From positions 1-32,434 of the forward strand of contig NZ_JASJCS010000055.1 of assembly GCF_030065885.1 (NCBI RefSeq): a DNA stretch of 32,434 nucleotides, written 5' to 3'. Position 1 is the stretch's first letter. Every line of letters starts with the position of its first letter. The stretch is from Ilumatobacter sp. (GTDB taxonomy: Bacteria > Actinomycetota > Acidimicrobiia > Acidimicrobiales > Ilumatobacteraceae). Position numbers and translations under genes: made by a program. Shown here in pieces: positions 15,095-23,114 of this stretch. A model generated the notes under the pieces. It saw only the letters and a program-made list of their open reading frames with translations. It ran no database searches and was not told the origin of the DNA.

Positions 15095-16381
15095 TCAGGC
15101 GCCGAGCCGGCGGACGTTGGGCGGCGTCACGTCGGGATCGGCGCCCTCGTCGAGCTCGGGGAACAGCTGACCGTCGATCGGCAGGTTGCGCTCGCGGCGG
15201 ACGGACTCGAGCTGTTGCAGCGGCTTCTCGAGCTGCCGCTTGCGCGTGCCGACCAACTCGTCGAACTGCCGGTCGAGCTGGTCGAACTTGCCCTTCACCT
15301 TGTCGAGCTGCTCGGAGTACTTCTGCCACTGGGTGCCGAACTTGCCGATCAGCGCCAGGATCTGATCGCTGGTCTGCTCGATCACGAAGTTGTCGTACGC
15401 CTGCCGGATGACGCCGAGGAACGCGAACAGCGTGAGCGGTGAGCACATGACGACGCGCTGGTTCATCGCGTCGTCGATCAGCCCGGGGTCGGCCTCGTGG
15501 ATGAATCCGGTCAACTGCTCGTTCGGCAGGAACAGCAGGACGTAGTCGACCGAGGTGCGGGCCGACTCGCGGGCGTAGTCGCGCCGGGCGAGCTCTTTCA
15601 CCCGAGCGCGCACGTCGCGGACGAACGCCGCGCGATGCGCCTGCTGCTCGGCCTCGGTGGTGGCGTCGAGGAACCGCAGGTAGCCCGCCATCGGGAACTT
15701 CACGTCCATGTACAGCTCGTGGCCCTTGGGCAGCGGGAACGTGAAGTCGGGACGCCCGGAGGCGCCGTCGAGCTGCGTCTGCTTCACGTAGTTGACGTTC
15801 TCGACGAAGCCGGCGAGCCGGAGGACGTCTTCGGCCATTCGCTCGCCCCACTGCCCACGCGCCGTCGGGGAAGCCATCGCCTCGCGCAGCGCCCGCGCGC
15901 TGTCGGACAGCGTCTGGGTGATCTCGGCGTGGCTCCGCAGGGACTGGTCGACCTGGCCGAACTTCTGGGCGCTGGTCTCGGCGAGCGTGTTGACCATCGA
16001 CCCGAGCTTCGTGAGCTCGGACCGCATCTCGGCATGCACGGCGTCGAGCCGCGAATCGATGACGTCCTTCTTGGCGGTGAGCTCGGCCGACGTCTGCTCG
16101 CGGGCCTGGCGCGCCGCGCTGCCCAGCTGCTCGCGCTGCAGCACGGCCGACTGCTGCAGCGCCGCCTGCACGGCGGCGTCGCGCTCGGCCGCTGACTGCT
16201 CGCGCATCTCGGCGAGCGCCGACGCCACGGCCTCGTGGACCACCTCGTCGACCGGTGGCGCGTCGGGCGTCGCCGGCGACGCCTCGAACCGCCGCCGAGT
16301 CACCTCGACGGCGCCGAGCGCCGCGGCCACCCCAACGACCACGAGCAGCACGATCACCAACACGATGTTCATGCCATCCAT
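15095..16381 (-). CDS. rmuC: RmuC-family DNA recombination protein
   Basis: A 428-residue membrane-anchored protein. One N-terminal transmembrane segment (VLVIVLLVVVGVAAALGAV) is followed by a long charged coiled coil (about 45-165). The RmuC nuclease-like core begins at ARGQWGERMAEDVLRLAGF and contains GRPDFTFPLPKGHELYMDVK, the D-x(n)-D-x-K arrangement of PD-(D/E)XK folds, and VDYVLLFLPNEQ. RmuC is associated with limiting inversions at short repeats in E. coli. Start ATG 16381 is used; ATG 16372 is an in-frame alternative. A hairpin upstream (16390-16417) separates it from the Rieske gene. Confidence 0.9.
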   Translation of the reverse strand: MDGMNIVLVIVLLVVVGVAAALGAVEVTRRRFEASPATPDAPPVDEVVHEAVASALAEMREQSAAERDAAVQAALQQSAVLQREQLGSAARQAREQTSAELTAKKDVIDSRLDAVHAEMRSELTKLGSMVNTLAETSAQKFGQVDQSLRSHAEITQTLSDSARALREAMASPTARGQWGERMAEDVLRLAGFVENVNYVKQTQLDGASGRPDFTFPLPKGHELYMDVKFPMAGYLRFLDATTEAEQQAHRAAFVRDVRARVKELARRDYARESARTSVDYVLLFLPNEQLTGFIHEADPGLIDDAMNQRVVMCSPLTLFAFLGVIRQAYDNFVIEQTSDQILALIGKFGTQWQKYSEQLDKVKGKFDQLDRQFDELVGTRKRQLEKPLQQLESVRRERNLPIDGQLFPELDEGADPDVTPPNVRRLGA

Positions 16382-16389
16382 GATGACCA

Positions 16390-16417
16390 GGGGGTGTCAC
16401 ACCGATCGCGGACCCCC
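16390..16417 (-). terminator. Hairpin after the Rieske gene
   Basis: GGGGGT (16390-16395) pairs with ACCCCC (16412-16417). Part of the loop is itself nearly self-complementary (GGTGT-C-ACACC). It lies 17 bases beyond the minus-strand Rieske stop and directly before the rmuC start. No T-tract follows, so efficient termination is uncertain. Confidence 0.4.
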
Positions 16418-16433
16418 CGTGAGCAGGGGAGAC

Positions 16434-17042
16434 TCAGCGCTCGGCTGGTTCGACGCAGTGCGGGCCGGCGGCCGGTCGGTCGACGACCACGCTGCCGAGC
16501 GCCGGGCCGTCGATGACGGTACCGGCGTCGACCAGCACGCGGTCGGCGTCGATCAGGATCGGGTGCGCGTCCATCCCCCGCGGCCCCGGGCCCGCTCGAT
16601 GCTCGCCGTGGAGCGTGTACCGGCTGCCGTGGCACGGGCACTCGAACCAGCCCGAGCTCTCGCAGAAGGGCACCCTGCAGCCCAGGTGCGGGCAACGCTG
16701 CGAGAGGGCGAGCAGGCCGACCCGGAGGCCATCGTGCAACCGGTCGTCGAGGTCGGCCAGCAACGCCTCGACGTCGGCGGGGTCGACTGCCACGAGCCAG
16801 GCCCGCGCCTCGGCGACGAACAGCGGCGAACCGTCGGCCGCGTCACGACCATCGTCGATCGACCCGACGTCGATCGGCTGCCCGAACGGCAGCAGCCCCG
16901 GGCCGGGCGGTGGGATGGTCGGCGTCTCGGCCAGCTCCCGCGACGAGCCGCTGAGGACCGCCGGCTCGTCGCTGCCGGTGCAGCCGGCGCAGAGCGCGGC
17001 GGCCGACGTGCCGAGGAACCGGCGCCGGCTCCAGCGGCTCAT
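16434..17042 (-). CDS. Tat-exported Rieske [2Fe-2S] protein
   Basis: A 202-residue protein. The N-terminus has a twin-arginine signal (SRRRFLG, residues 5-11) leading to an Ala-rich stretch and C-A-G-C at 18-21, so it is probably exported folded and possibly lipidated. The Rieske motifs are C117-P-H119-L-G-C122 and C135-P-C137-H138-G-S, giving two Cys and two His cluster ligands plus the disulfide pair C122/C137 typical of high-potential Rieske proteins. A Pro-rich linker follows the signal. No cytochrome b gene is adjacent, so it is not evidently part of a bc complex. Its ATG overlaps the stop of the phosphoesterase gene (ATGA), implying coordinated expression. Confidence 0.88.
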   Translation of the reverse strand: MSRWSRRRFLGTSAAALCAGCTGSDEPAVLSGSSRELAETPTIPPPGPGLLPFGQPIDVGSIDDGRDAADGSPLFVAEARAWLVAVDPADVEALLADLDDRLHDGLRVGLLALSQRCPHLGCRVPFCESSGWFECPCHGSRYTLHGEHRAGPGPRGMDAHPILIDADRVLVDAGTVIDGPALGSVVVDRPAAGPHCVEPAER

Positions 17043-18058
17043 GCCGAAGTGCGATCGGGGAAGACGAAGCAGCGTTCGGCCAGCGTGCCGAGCGCGTACG
17101 TCTCGTAGTCGACGCCGAAGTCGGAGTAGAGGAATCGACACCGCTCGCTCCACTCGAGCGACGCCGGCGACGACATGCGGTGCACCACCTGCATCACCCC
17201 GCCCTCGTACACGCGGTACTCGGCCCAGGTGCCCGGGAAGTCCTTGACGCAGCCGACCTCGACCGACGGCACGCCGGCTCGCGTCATCGGGCGGACCCGG
17301 TGGCGGTGGGTGTGGCCGGCGGTGTACCCGATGACGTTCGACCGTCGTGCGCACAGCTCGTCGAGCGCGTCGCTCGCGTCGGGATGGAGGCCGAAGTAGT
17401 CGTCGCTCCGACCAGTCTCGGAGTGCTTGGCGATCCACTGCTGGTGGTGGCCCATCAGCAGCACCCGCTCGTCGCGGCGGGCGATCTGGGCGTCGGCCGC
17501 GTCGAGCTGCTCGCGTCGCAGACCGCCGGTCGTCTCGGTCGGGATGACCGTGTCGAGCAAGCCGATCGTGAGCCCGGGGAGGTCGATCCACCGATCGCCG
17601 GCGTACCGGGTCTGGCCGTGGTAGGCGTCGTGGTTGCCACGCACGACGTGGAGCCGATCGCCGAACGGCTCGCGGTAGCAGGCCTCGAACGCCTCCCACT
17701 CGTGGTCGAGCCCGTCGGTCGACAGATCGCCCTTGACGACGACGGCGTCGACGTCGGCCGCTGCCATCTCGTCGGCCGCCGCCCGGTTCATCACCTCCGG
17801 GTAGGGGTCGTCGCCAGGCTTTGATCGCATGATCGGTCCCTCGGCGTGATCGTCGATGCGGCCGCACTCGGTCTCGCCGAAGTGGACGTCGTTGACCGTG
17901 GCGATGCGGACCAGCAGCTCACCCGGCGGCCGTGGCAGGGTGCGCGCCGTCATGTCGGAGAACCGGTACTCACGGTCGGGTGCGAGCCCGTCGTGGCGAT
18001 GGACCTCCGAGCCGTCGTGGATCACGACGAGGTCGTCGGCGACCGTGGTCAGCTCCAT
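17039..18058 (-). CDS. calcineurin-like metallophosphoesterase
   Basis: A 339-residue protein with every metal-binding block of the calcineurin-like fold: D57-x-H59 (NDVHFGE), GD at 110-111 (VVKGDLST), GNHD at 141-144, GHH at 203-205 and GHTH at 248-251. The first 45 residues form a separate leader ending RPPGELLVRIATVND, so the enzyme domain starts near residue 50. There is no signal peptide, so it should act in the cytoplasm. Substrate classes of this fold are broad (phosphodiesters, cyclic nucleotides, phosphoproteins). ATG 18058 is chosen because the longer frame is arginine-rich noise. It overlaps the small upstream gene by ten bases and the Rieske gene by four. Confidence 0.88.
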   Translation of the reverse strand: MELTTVADDLVVIHDGSEVHRHDGLAPDREYRFSDMTARTLPRPPGELLVRIATVNDVHFGETECGRIDDHAEGPIMRSKPGDDPYPEVMNRAAADEMAAADVDAVVVKGDLSTDGLDHEWEAFEACYREPFGDRLHVVRGNHDAYHGQTRYAGDRWIDLPGLTIGLLDTVIPTETTGGLRREQLDAADAQIARRDERVLLMGHHQQWIAKHSETGRSDDYFGLHPDASDALDELCARRSNVIGYTAGHTHRHRVRPMTRAGVPSVEVGCVKDFPGTWAEYRVYEGGVMQVVHRMSSPASLEWSERCRFLYSDFGVDYETYALGTLAERCFVFPDRTSA

Positions 18059-18240
18059 GGCCGGTCGCGCCGGGCGAACCGGTCGCGCTGCCACCAGCGG
18101 CCGCTGAAGCGCCACGCCGTGCTGCGATCGTGCGGCGCGTCGCCGGCCATCGCCGGCCGCGGCCACAGCGCTTCGACCGCGGCGCTGATCGCGGCGGCTT
18201 CCTCGTCGCTCGGCGCCGGCGTGATCTCGGGGGTGCGCAC
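18049..18240 (-). CDS. small conserved protein, possibly acyl-CoA carboxylase epsilon-like
   Basis: A 63-residue protein starting at GTG 18240. A predicted helix (SDEEAAAISAAVEALWPRP) is followed by a tail STAWRFSGRWWQRDRF. A short amphipathic helix followed by a W-x-x-S-G-x segment resembles the small epsilon subunits of actinobacterial acyl-CoA carboxylases; this is a pattern match from memory, not a firm identification. A carboxylase beta subunit is encoded 3.2 kb away (21449-23002), but not in the same transcript. The stop overlaps the phosphoesterase start by ten bases, so the gene is likely real and cotranscribed. Confidence 0.55.
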   Translation of the reverse strand: MRTPEITPAPSDEEAAAISAAVEALWPRPAMAGDAPHDRSTAWRFSGRWWQRDRFARRDRPWS

Positions 18241-18439
18241 GCCGACAACCTAGTGCCGCGATGGGCAACGCCTGCATGCTGACGAGTCGGATTCCCGGGG
18301 GCTGGGAGCGGGCCGATGCGTGTCCGCGCCGATCGCAGACGCGCTGGCAGCGCCGCCCGGCGGCGCGGGGCGAGCCGGCCGCAGCGGAACCGGGCCGGTG
18401 TGACCTCTCCGCTCCCGACACGCCCCTCGCGGGCGACGA

Positions 18440-19300
18440 TCACGACGTCTCGGCCTCGGCGGCGACGGCGTCGACCGCGTCGACCACGATCTCGACGAGG
18501 CGGTCTCCTGCAGGATGATCGGCGTCGGGGACCAACTCGCCGTCGACGAAGTCGACGAAGAACGGCAAGAAGTGGTCCGCGTCGTCGAACACGACGACGT
18601 CGACGTCGTAGCCCAGCGAGCGCAGCTCGTCGCCGGCCTGCTCGGTCTGCCAGGGGGCGCAGAGCGTGTCGTCGTCGCCGACCGCCATGACGATCGTCGC
18701 GTCCTTGTTGGACCACCCGGACGGGTCGAAGTCGAACTCGGCGTCGCCGAACTCGTAGTGACAGCCTGCGACGGCCACGATCACGTCGACTCGCGCCAAC
18801 TCGGTGGAGCAGGGCGAGAACAGACCAGTGGTGTCGACGACCCCGGTGTTCAGACCGCCCTCGAGCACGCGGCCCGCCCCCAACGACCAGCCGAGCATGG
18901 TCACCGGCTGGTCGAGGTCGCCCCCGTGATCACCTGCGATCGTGCCGACATACCAACCGCCGCACACGAGATCGCGAAGTGAGTCGATGGCCCCTTGCTC
19001 GGTGCCGAAGTCTGTGCGATAGGTCAGGGCGAACACGGCGAACCCTCGCTCGGCAAGGCGTTGCGAGGTCTCGGCCATGTCCTCGCCACTCCCGTCGAGA
19101 CCGTGCAGGGCGAAGACGACCGGCCACGACCCCTCGGCGTCGGGAGCGAACACCAGGATGTCCTGCGTGGTCTCGTGCGAGACCACCTCGCGTGTCACCT
19201 CGTAGCGCACCTCGGCCGAGGAGTCGTCGCCGCCACATGCGGCGACCCACAGCGCCACACCGATCAGCACGGGCCAACGAGCCCGACCAGAGCGTCGCAT
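18440..19300 (-). CDS. alpha/beta-hydrolase lipoprotein (dienelactone-hydrolase type)
   Basis: A 286-residue exported enzyme. The signal peptide ends LWVAAC with the lipidated Cys at residue 22. The hydrolase domain shows VVFALHGLDGSGED (oxyanion), LTYRTDFG, the nucleophile elbow MLGWSLGAGR, an acid residue in VMAVGDDDTLC and the catalytic His in FDDADHFLPFF. This is the Ser-Asp-His layout of dienelactone hydrolase and PET-hydrolase-like esterases. Several Cys (near DLVCGGW, FSPCSTE, VAGCHY, DTLCAPW) could form disulfides outside the cell. ATG 19300 is chosen since it opens the signal peptide. It is transcribed alone; 199 bases separate it from the next minus-strand gene and contain no gene I recognise. 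Confidence 0.8.
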   Translation of the reverse strand: MRRSGRARWPVLIGVALWVAACGGDDSSAEVRYEVTREVVSHETTQDILVFAPDAEGSWPVVFALHGLDGSGEDMAETSQRLAERGFAVFALTYRTDFGTEQGAIDSLRDLVCGGWYVGTIAGDHGGDLDQPVTMLGWSLGAGRVLEGGLNTGVVDTTGLFSPCSTELARVDVIVAVAGCHYEFGDAEFDFDPSGWSNKDATIVMAVGDDDTLCAPWQTEQAGDELRSLGYDVDVVVFDDADHFLPFFVDFVDGELVPDADHPAGDRLVEIVVDAVDAVAAEAETS

Positions 19301-19564
19301 CGTCGCGGAGAGTCGATCCACGGTGCGTCCTCCACCCTCAGCGTGCGCCTTCGCCGCTGGTCGCGCAAGGGGTGGGGGCAGGGACTCGTCCTGAGGATCC
19401 GTCGCGGCGACCAACGCGAACTCGCGCTGCGACGGCCGGCGCGCCCGCTCGGCCCGCGGAGGGAGTGGGTCTGCCTCCTGGCCGGGTCCTCGAGGTCTCA
19501 AGCACGTGCGACGACGGGTGAGCACGGCTGCGGCGCCGAGCGCCCGCACTGCTTACATCGCAGG

Positions 19565-20266
19565 GTGGACCTGTTCGACACCAACTCGATCCTCGCCGAC
19601 GACCCCGGGGAGATGGCGATCCTGCACGACCGCGAGTACCGGGTGCGGGCGTACCGCAAGGCCGCCGACCGGGTGCTCATCCGGGGCGCGGTCCGAGACC
19701 AGAAGCCGCCGGGGCTCTACCTCGCGGACGATCCCGACCCGCTGACGATCCACCACATGCAGGTCGACATGGAGATCTCGTTCCCGCATCTCGAGATCGT
19801 CGACGTGGCGGTGGCGTTCGAGATGCACCCGATGGACAACTGCCCCACCATCACCGAGCACTACCGGAACCTGGTCGGCATCTCGATCGCGCGCGGCTAC
19901 ACCCACCGGGTGCGCGAGCTCTTCGGCGGCCCGCGTGGGTGCACCCACACCACGGCGCTGTTGCAGGCGATGGCCCCGGTCGCGGTGCAGTGCTTCTGGT
20001 CGATGCGCGCCGCCGCGGCCCGCCAGGCCGGTAGCTCCGACAGCCCGGCTCCCAGTGCCGACGATCAGACCTGGCGGATGAACATCGGCTCCTGCCACAT
20101 GTGGGCCGAGGACGGCGAGGAGGTCGAGCGCCTCGAGTCCGGACAGGTCGGACACAGCGTGCCGGTGTTCTTGCGGGACCGCCTCGAGCGGCTCGGCCTC
20201 GACGAATCGGCCGGACCAGCCGCCCGGCGTCCACCTGAATGCCCAAGCGTTACAGAGGGTGTCTGA
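19565..20266 (+). CDS. DUF2889 family protein
   Basis: A 233-residue protein. Family-typical features are a DP-x-T-IHHMQVDMEIS stretch, a Cys-Pro segment (MDNCPTITEHYRNLVG), and GYTHRVRELFGGPRGCTHTT, matching the conserved end of the DUF2889 domain (about residues 60-150). The usual N-terminal HTR-x2-C-x-G-Y-R-R-x-D-G-x-W segment is replaced by a different sequence (MAILHDREYRVRAYRK), so the first part is divergent. Biochemical role unknown. The GTG at 19565 is chosen; the frame is open far upstream but that sequence is not conserved in appearance. The last six codons and the stop fall inside the long palindrome 20246-20282. Confidence 0.75.
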   Translation: MDLFDTNSILADDPGEMAILHDREYRVRAYRKAADRVLIRGAVRDQKPPGLYLADDPDPLTIHHMQVDMEISFPHLEIVDVAVAFEMHPMDNCPTITEHYRNLVGISIARGYTHRVRELFGGPRGCTHTTALLQAMAPVAVQCFWSMRAAAARQAGSSDSPAPSADDQTWRMNIGSCHMWAEDGEEVERLESGQVGHSVPVFLRDRLERLGLDESAGPAARRPPECPSVTEGV

Positions 20267-20282
20267 CACCCTCTGTAACGCT
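20246..20282. terminator. Perfect 18-bp-arm palindrome between convergent genes
   Basis: AGCGTTACAGAGGGTGTC (20246-20263), one central T, then its exact reverse complement (20265-20282). It covers the last codons of the DUF2889 gene and reaches the azoR stop codon (20282-20284), so it can fold in both converging transcripts. There is no T-tract, but its stem is very stable and its AT content is higher than its surroundings. A bidirectional terminator or a dispersed palindromic repeat are both possible. Confidence 0.75.
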
Positions 20283-20869
20283 CAGGCGGCGAGCGGGACG
20301 GCGTCGACGTTGGACCGGGCGGTCTCGATCGCCTGCTCGGGGTCGACGTTCAGCTGGTCGGCGGCGATCACCGTCACGTCGGTGAGCCCGAGGAACCCGA
20401 GGAACGTCTGCAGCCACGTCGATGCGAGGTCCATCGGCGAGCCGACGGGCACGCCACCCGACGCCACGACCAGGTAGACCGGCTTCGAGGGCACGAGCCC
20501 CTGCGGTCCGTTCTCGGTGTAGGTGAACGTGGTGCCGGCGCGGGCAACGAGGTCGGCCCAGGCCTTCATCGCGGCCGGTGGACCGAAGTTGTAGATCGGC
20601 AGTCCGATCACGACGGCGTCGGCCGCCATCAGCTCGGAGATGAAGACGTCGGCGATCGCCAGCTCGGCGTTCTGTACGGCGGTGCGCTGCTCGGCCGGCG
20701 TCCACATCGCGCCGAGCGTCGACTCGCTGAGGAGCGGCACGCCGGCGGCGAGGTCGCGTTCGACGACGGTCACGTCGTCGCCGAAGCGTTCGATCAGGCG
20801 GCCGGCCAGCTCGCGGCTGGCGGAGCCGTCGTGGCGAGCGGAGGAGTCGATGCGGAGGATGGTTGTCAT
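20282..20869 (-). CDS. azoR: FMN-dependent NADH:azoreductase / quinone reductase
   Basis: A 195-residue flavodoxin-fold enzyme. RIDSSARHDGSASRELAGRL at the N-terminus is the FMN phosphate loop region, and VIGLPIYNFGPPAAMKAWAD followed by ARAGTTFTYTENGPQGL is the AzoR active-site signature. AzoR enzymes reduce azo dyes and, more relevant in cells, quinones by two-electron transfer. The ATG at 20869 (MTTILRIDSS) is the family-typical start. A 12-bp palindrome 24 bases upstream of the start is a candidate operator; such genes are often controlled by thiol-sensing HxlR or MarR repressors. No such regulator is adjacent. Confidence 0.9.
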   Translation of the reverse strand: MTTILRIDSSARHDGSASRELAGRLIERFGDDVTVVERDLAAGVPLLSESTLGAMWTPAEQRTAVQNAELAIADVFISELMAADAVVIGLPIYNFGPPAAMKAWADLVARAGTTFTYTENGPQGLVPSKPVYLVVASGGVPVGSPMDLASTWLQTFLGFLGLTDVTVIAADQLNVDPEQAIETARSNVDAVPLAA

Positions 20870-20892
20870 GAGGATGACTCTATGGGGAATAC

Positions 20893-20904
20893 TTGCGATC
20901 GCAA
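20893..20904. promoter_or_regulatory. Palindromic operator candidate upstream of azoR
   Basis: TTGCGATCGCAA is a perfect 12-bp palindrome in a locally AT-rich stretch (20881-20920) just before the azoR start. A minus-strand TATTCC (20885-20890) between it and the start could be a -10 element. Binding by a quinone- or redox-sensing repressor is inference. Confidence 0.45.
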
Positions 20905-20985
20905 CTTTCTTCATCAACCGGACACCGTGACGTCGATCACACGACCTCGAGTGACGAGATGTGCCTGGCACATCTCGTCGCTGGG

Positions 20986-21444
20986 TCAGGCGCGCACGGC
21001 ACGCGTCCCGACGATCATGTCGTGGAAGGTCCGGCGCTCCTCGTCCCAGAGCGGCCAGAGGAAGCCGAGGTAGCAGGGCAGCGCGCTCACCACACGGGCG
21101 AACCACCGGGCCACCGACCGGCCGGTGCCGATCGGCTGACCCGTCCGAGCGTCGACGACGCGGTAGCCGGCGGCACCCATCCCCCAGCTCTGGCCGGTGC
21201 GGCCCACACGCCGGCAGTAGATCGCCAGGTAGACGAGCAGACCGACGGCAGCCAGCACGAACGCGACGCCGATCGTCCCGGCGGTCGGGACGTCGCACAG
21301 CCCGGGCTCACCCTCGATCGTGCACGTCTCGGCCTCTGTCGGCCCCACCACGAGGACGACGATCGTCGGGATCAAGAAAGGGATCGCGAGCAGCCCGTCG
21401 ATCAGCACGGCGCCGGCCCGGCACCCCCATCCCGCGTACCGCAC
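20986..21444 (-). CDS. RDD family membrane protein
   Basis: A 152-residue protein with three or four transmembrane segments, two of which (AIPFLIPTIVVLVVG and GVAFVLAAVGLLVYLAIY) are clear. The RDD signature is seen as RAGAVLIDGLL near the start, GQSWGMGAAGYRVVDARTGQ in the middle, and LWDEERRTFHDMIVGTRAV at the end. Function of RDD proteins is not settled; some take part in ion or small-molecule transport. Two Cys in a Glu-rich loop (TCTIEGEPGLC) may form a disulfide. The gene starts at GTG 21444, four bases after the carboxylase stop, so the two are probably cotranscribed. Confidence 0.85.
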   Translation of the reverse strand: MRYAGWGCRAGAVLIDGLLAIPFLIPTIVVLVVGPTEAETCTIEGEPGLCDVPTAGTIGVAFVLAAVGLLVYLAIYCRRVGRTGQSWGMGAAGYRVVDARTGQPIGTGRSVARWFARVVSALPCYLGFLWPLWDEERRTFHDMIVGTRAVRA

Positions 21445-21448
21445 AGGA

Positions 21449-23002
21449 TCAGAGCGGGACGTTGCCGTGCTTGCGCTGGGGCAGCTCCTCGCGCTTCGAG
21501 CGCAGGAGCCGCAGCCCCGCGACGACCTTGCGCCGGGTGTCGGCCGGGTCGATCACGTCATCGACGAAGCCGCGCTCGGCGGCTGCGTAGGGGTTGGCGT
21601 ACCGCTCGGTGTACTCCTCGACGAGCTCGGCGCGGCGCGAGGTCGGGTCGGCCGCCTGCTGGAGCTCGCGGCGGTAGACGATCTCGACGGCGCCCTGCGG
21701 ACCCATGACCGCCAGCTCGGCCGACGGCCACGCGAACGAGAGGTCGGACCCGATCGACTTCGAGTCCATGACGACGTAGGCACCGCCGTACGCCTTGCGG
21801 GTGATGATCGAGATGCGCGGCACGGAGGCCTCGCAGTAGGCGTACAGCAGCTTGGCGCCGTGCCGGATGATGCCGCCGTACTCCTGGTCGACGCCGGGCA
21901 GGAAACCGGGCACGTCGACGAAGGTCAGGATCGGGATGTTGAACGCGTCGCACGTGCGCACGAACCGCGCCGCCTTCTCGGCCGACTCGATGTCGAGCAC
22001 GCCGGCGAGCACCATCGGCTGGTTGCCCACGACACCGACCGGATGGCCGTCGACTCGAGCGAACCCGCACACGATCGACTTCGCCCAGTGCGGGAAGTAC
22101 TCGAAGAACTCGCCGTCGTCGACGGTGGCCTGGATGACCTTGTGCATGTCGTACGGCAGGTTCGGGCTGTCGGGCAGGATCTCGCTGAGCTCGGGGCAGC
22201 GCCGGTCGGGGTCGTCGCCGAGGTCGTCGACGGGCGGATGCTCGAGGTTGTTCGACGGCAGGAACGACAGCAGGAACCGCACGTCGTCGAGGCACGCCTT
22301 CTCGTCGTCGGCGACGAACGTCGCGACACCCGACTTCGACGCGTGCGACATCGCGCCGCCGAGCTCTTCCAGCGTGACCTCCTCGCCGGTGACCGTCTTC
22401 ACGACGTCGGGGCCGGTGATGAACATGTGCGACGACTCGCGGACCATGAAGATGAAGTCGGTCATCGCCGGCGAGTACACGGCACCACCGGCGCACGGTC
22501 CGAGGATCACCGAGATCTGCGGGATCACGCCCGACGACTGCACGTTGCGACGGAAGATGCCGCCGTAGCTGGCGAGGCTGACGACGCCCTCCTGGATGCG
22601 GGCGCCGGCGCCGTCGTTGAGGCCGACGAGCGGCGCACCGGTCTTGAGGGCGAGATCCATCAGCTTGTGGATCTTCTCGGCGAAGACCTCGCCCAGTGCC
22701 CCGCCGAACACGGTGAAGTCCTGGCTGAACACGAAGACCTTGCGGCCGTCGACCGTGCCCCACCCGGTGATGACGCCGTCGGTGTACGGCCGCTCCTCGA
22801 GGCCGGCCTCGTGGGCGCGGTGCCGGGCGAGCAGGTCGAGCTCGTGGAAGCTGTCGGGGTCGAGGAAGTACTCGATGCGTTCGCGGGCGAGCATCTTGCC
22901 CTTGGCGTGCTGCCGCTCGACCGACCGCTCGGAACCGGCGTGGTACGCCTCCTCGCGCCGTCGGTGGAGGTCGGCGATCTTCTCCTGCATGCCACTGGTC
23001 AC
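21449..23002 (-). CDS. acyl-CoA carboxylase beta (carboxyltransferase) subunit, PccB/AccD type
   Basis: A 517-residue carboxyltransferase that moves CO2 from biotin to acyl-CoA (acetyl-, propionyl- or longer). The two crotonase-like halves are clear: the N-half with [20 protein letters not shown] and [18 protein letters not shown], and the C-half with [20 protein letters not shown] followed by [11 protein letters not shown], and [20 protein letters not shown]. Length equals the family norm. Chain-length preference depends on one residue in the second half and is not assigned here. GTG 23002 is used; ATG 22990 is an alternative. No biotin-carboxylase alpha subunit is nearby, so it must pair with one encoded elsewhere. 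An RDD gene follows four bases downstream. Confidence 0.92.
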   Translation of the reverse strand: MTSGMQEKIADLHRRREEAYHAGSERSVERQHAKGKMLARERIEYFLDPDSFHELDLLARHRAHEAGLEERPYTDGVITGWGTVDGRKVFVFSQDFTVFGGALGEVFAEKIHKLMDLALKTGAPLVGLNDGAGARIQEGVVSLASYGGIFRRNVQSSGVIPQISVILGPCAGGAVYSPAMTDFIFMVRESSHMFITGPDVVKTVTGEEVTLEELGGAMSHASKSGVATFVADDEKACLDDVRFLLSFLPSNNLEHPPVDDLGDDPDRRCPELSEILPDSPNLPYDMHKVIQATVDDGEFFEYFPHWAKSIVCGFARVDGHPVGVVGNQPMVLAGVLDIESAEKAARFVRTCDAFNIPILTFVDVPGFLPGVDQEYGGIIRHGAKLLYAYCEASVPRISIITRKAYGGAYVVMDSKSIGSDLSFAWPSAELAVMGPQGAVEIVYRRELQQAADPTSRRAELVEEYTERYANPYAAAERGFVDDVIDPADTRRKVVAGLRLLRSKREELPQRKHGNVPL

Positions 23003-23114
23003 GGCGCCACGCTAGTGCCGTACCCTCCGACCTTGGAACTGCCCACCGGTCGGACGGGAGCGACGCCCGGCACGGCAGTCACCGGCCCGGCCGCCACCAC
23101 GGCCACGGCAGCTC

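Noticed and set aside
19301..19564. Possible upstream extension of the DUF2889 gene
   Set aside because: The frame is open, but the sequence is Arg-rich and unlike a DUF2889 N-terminus, and a GTG start at 19565 fits better.
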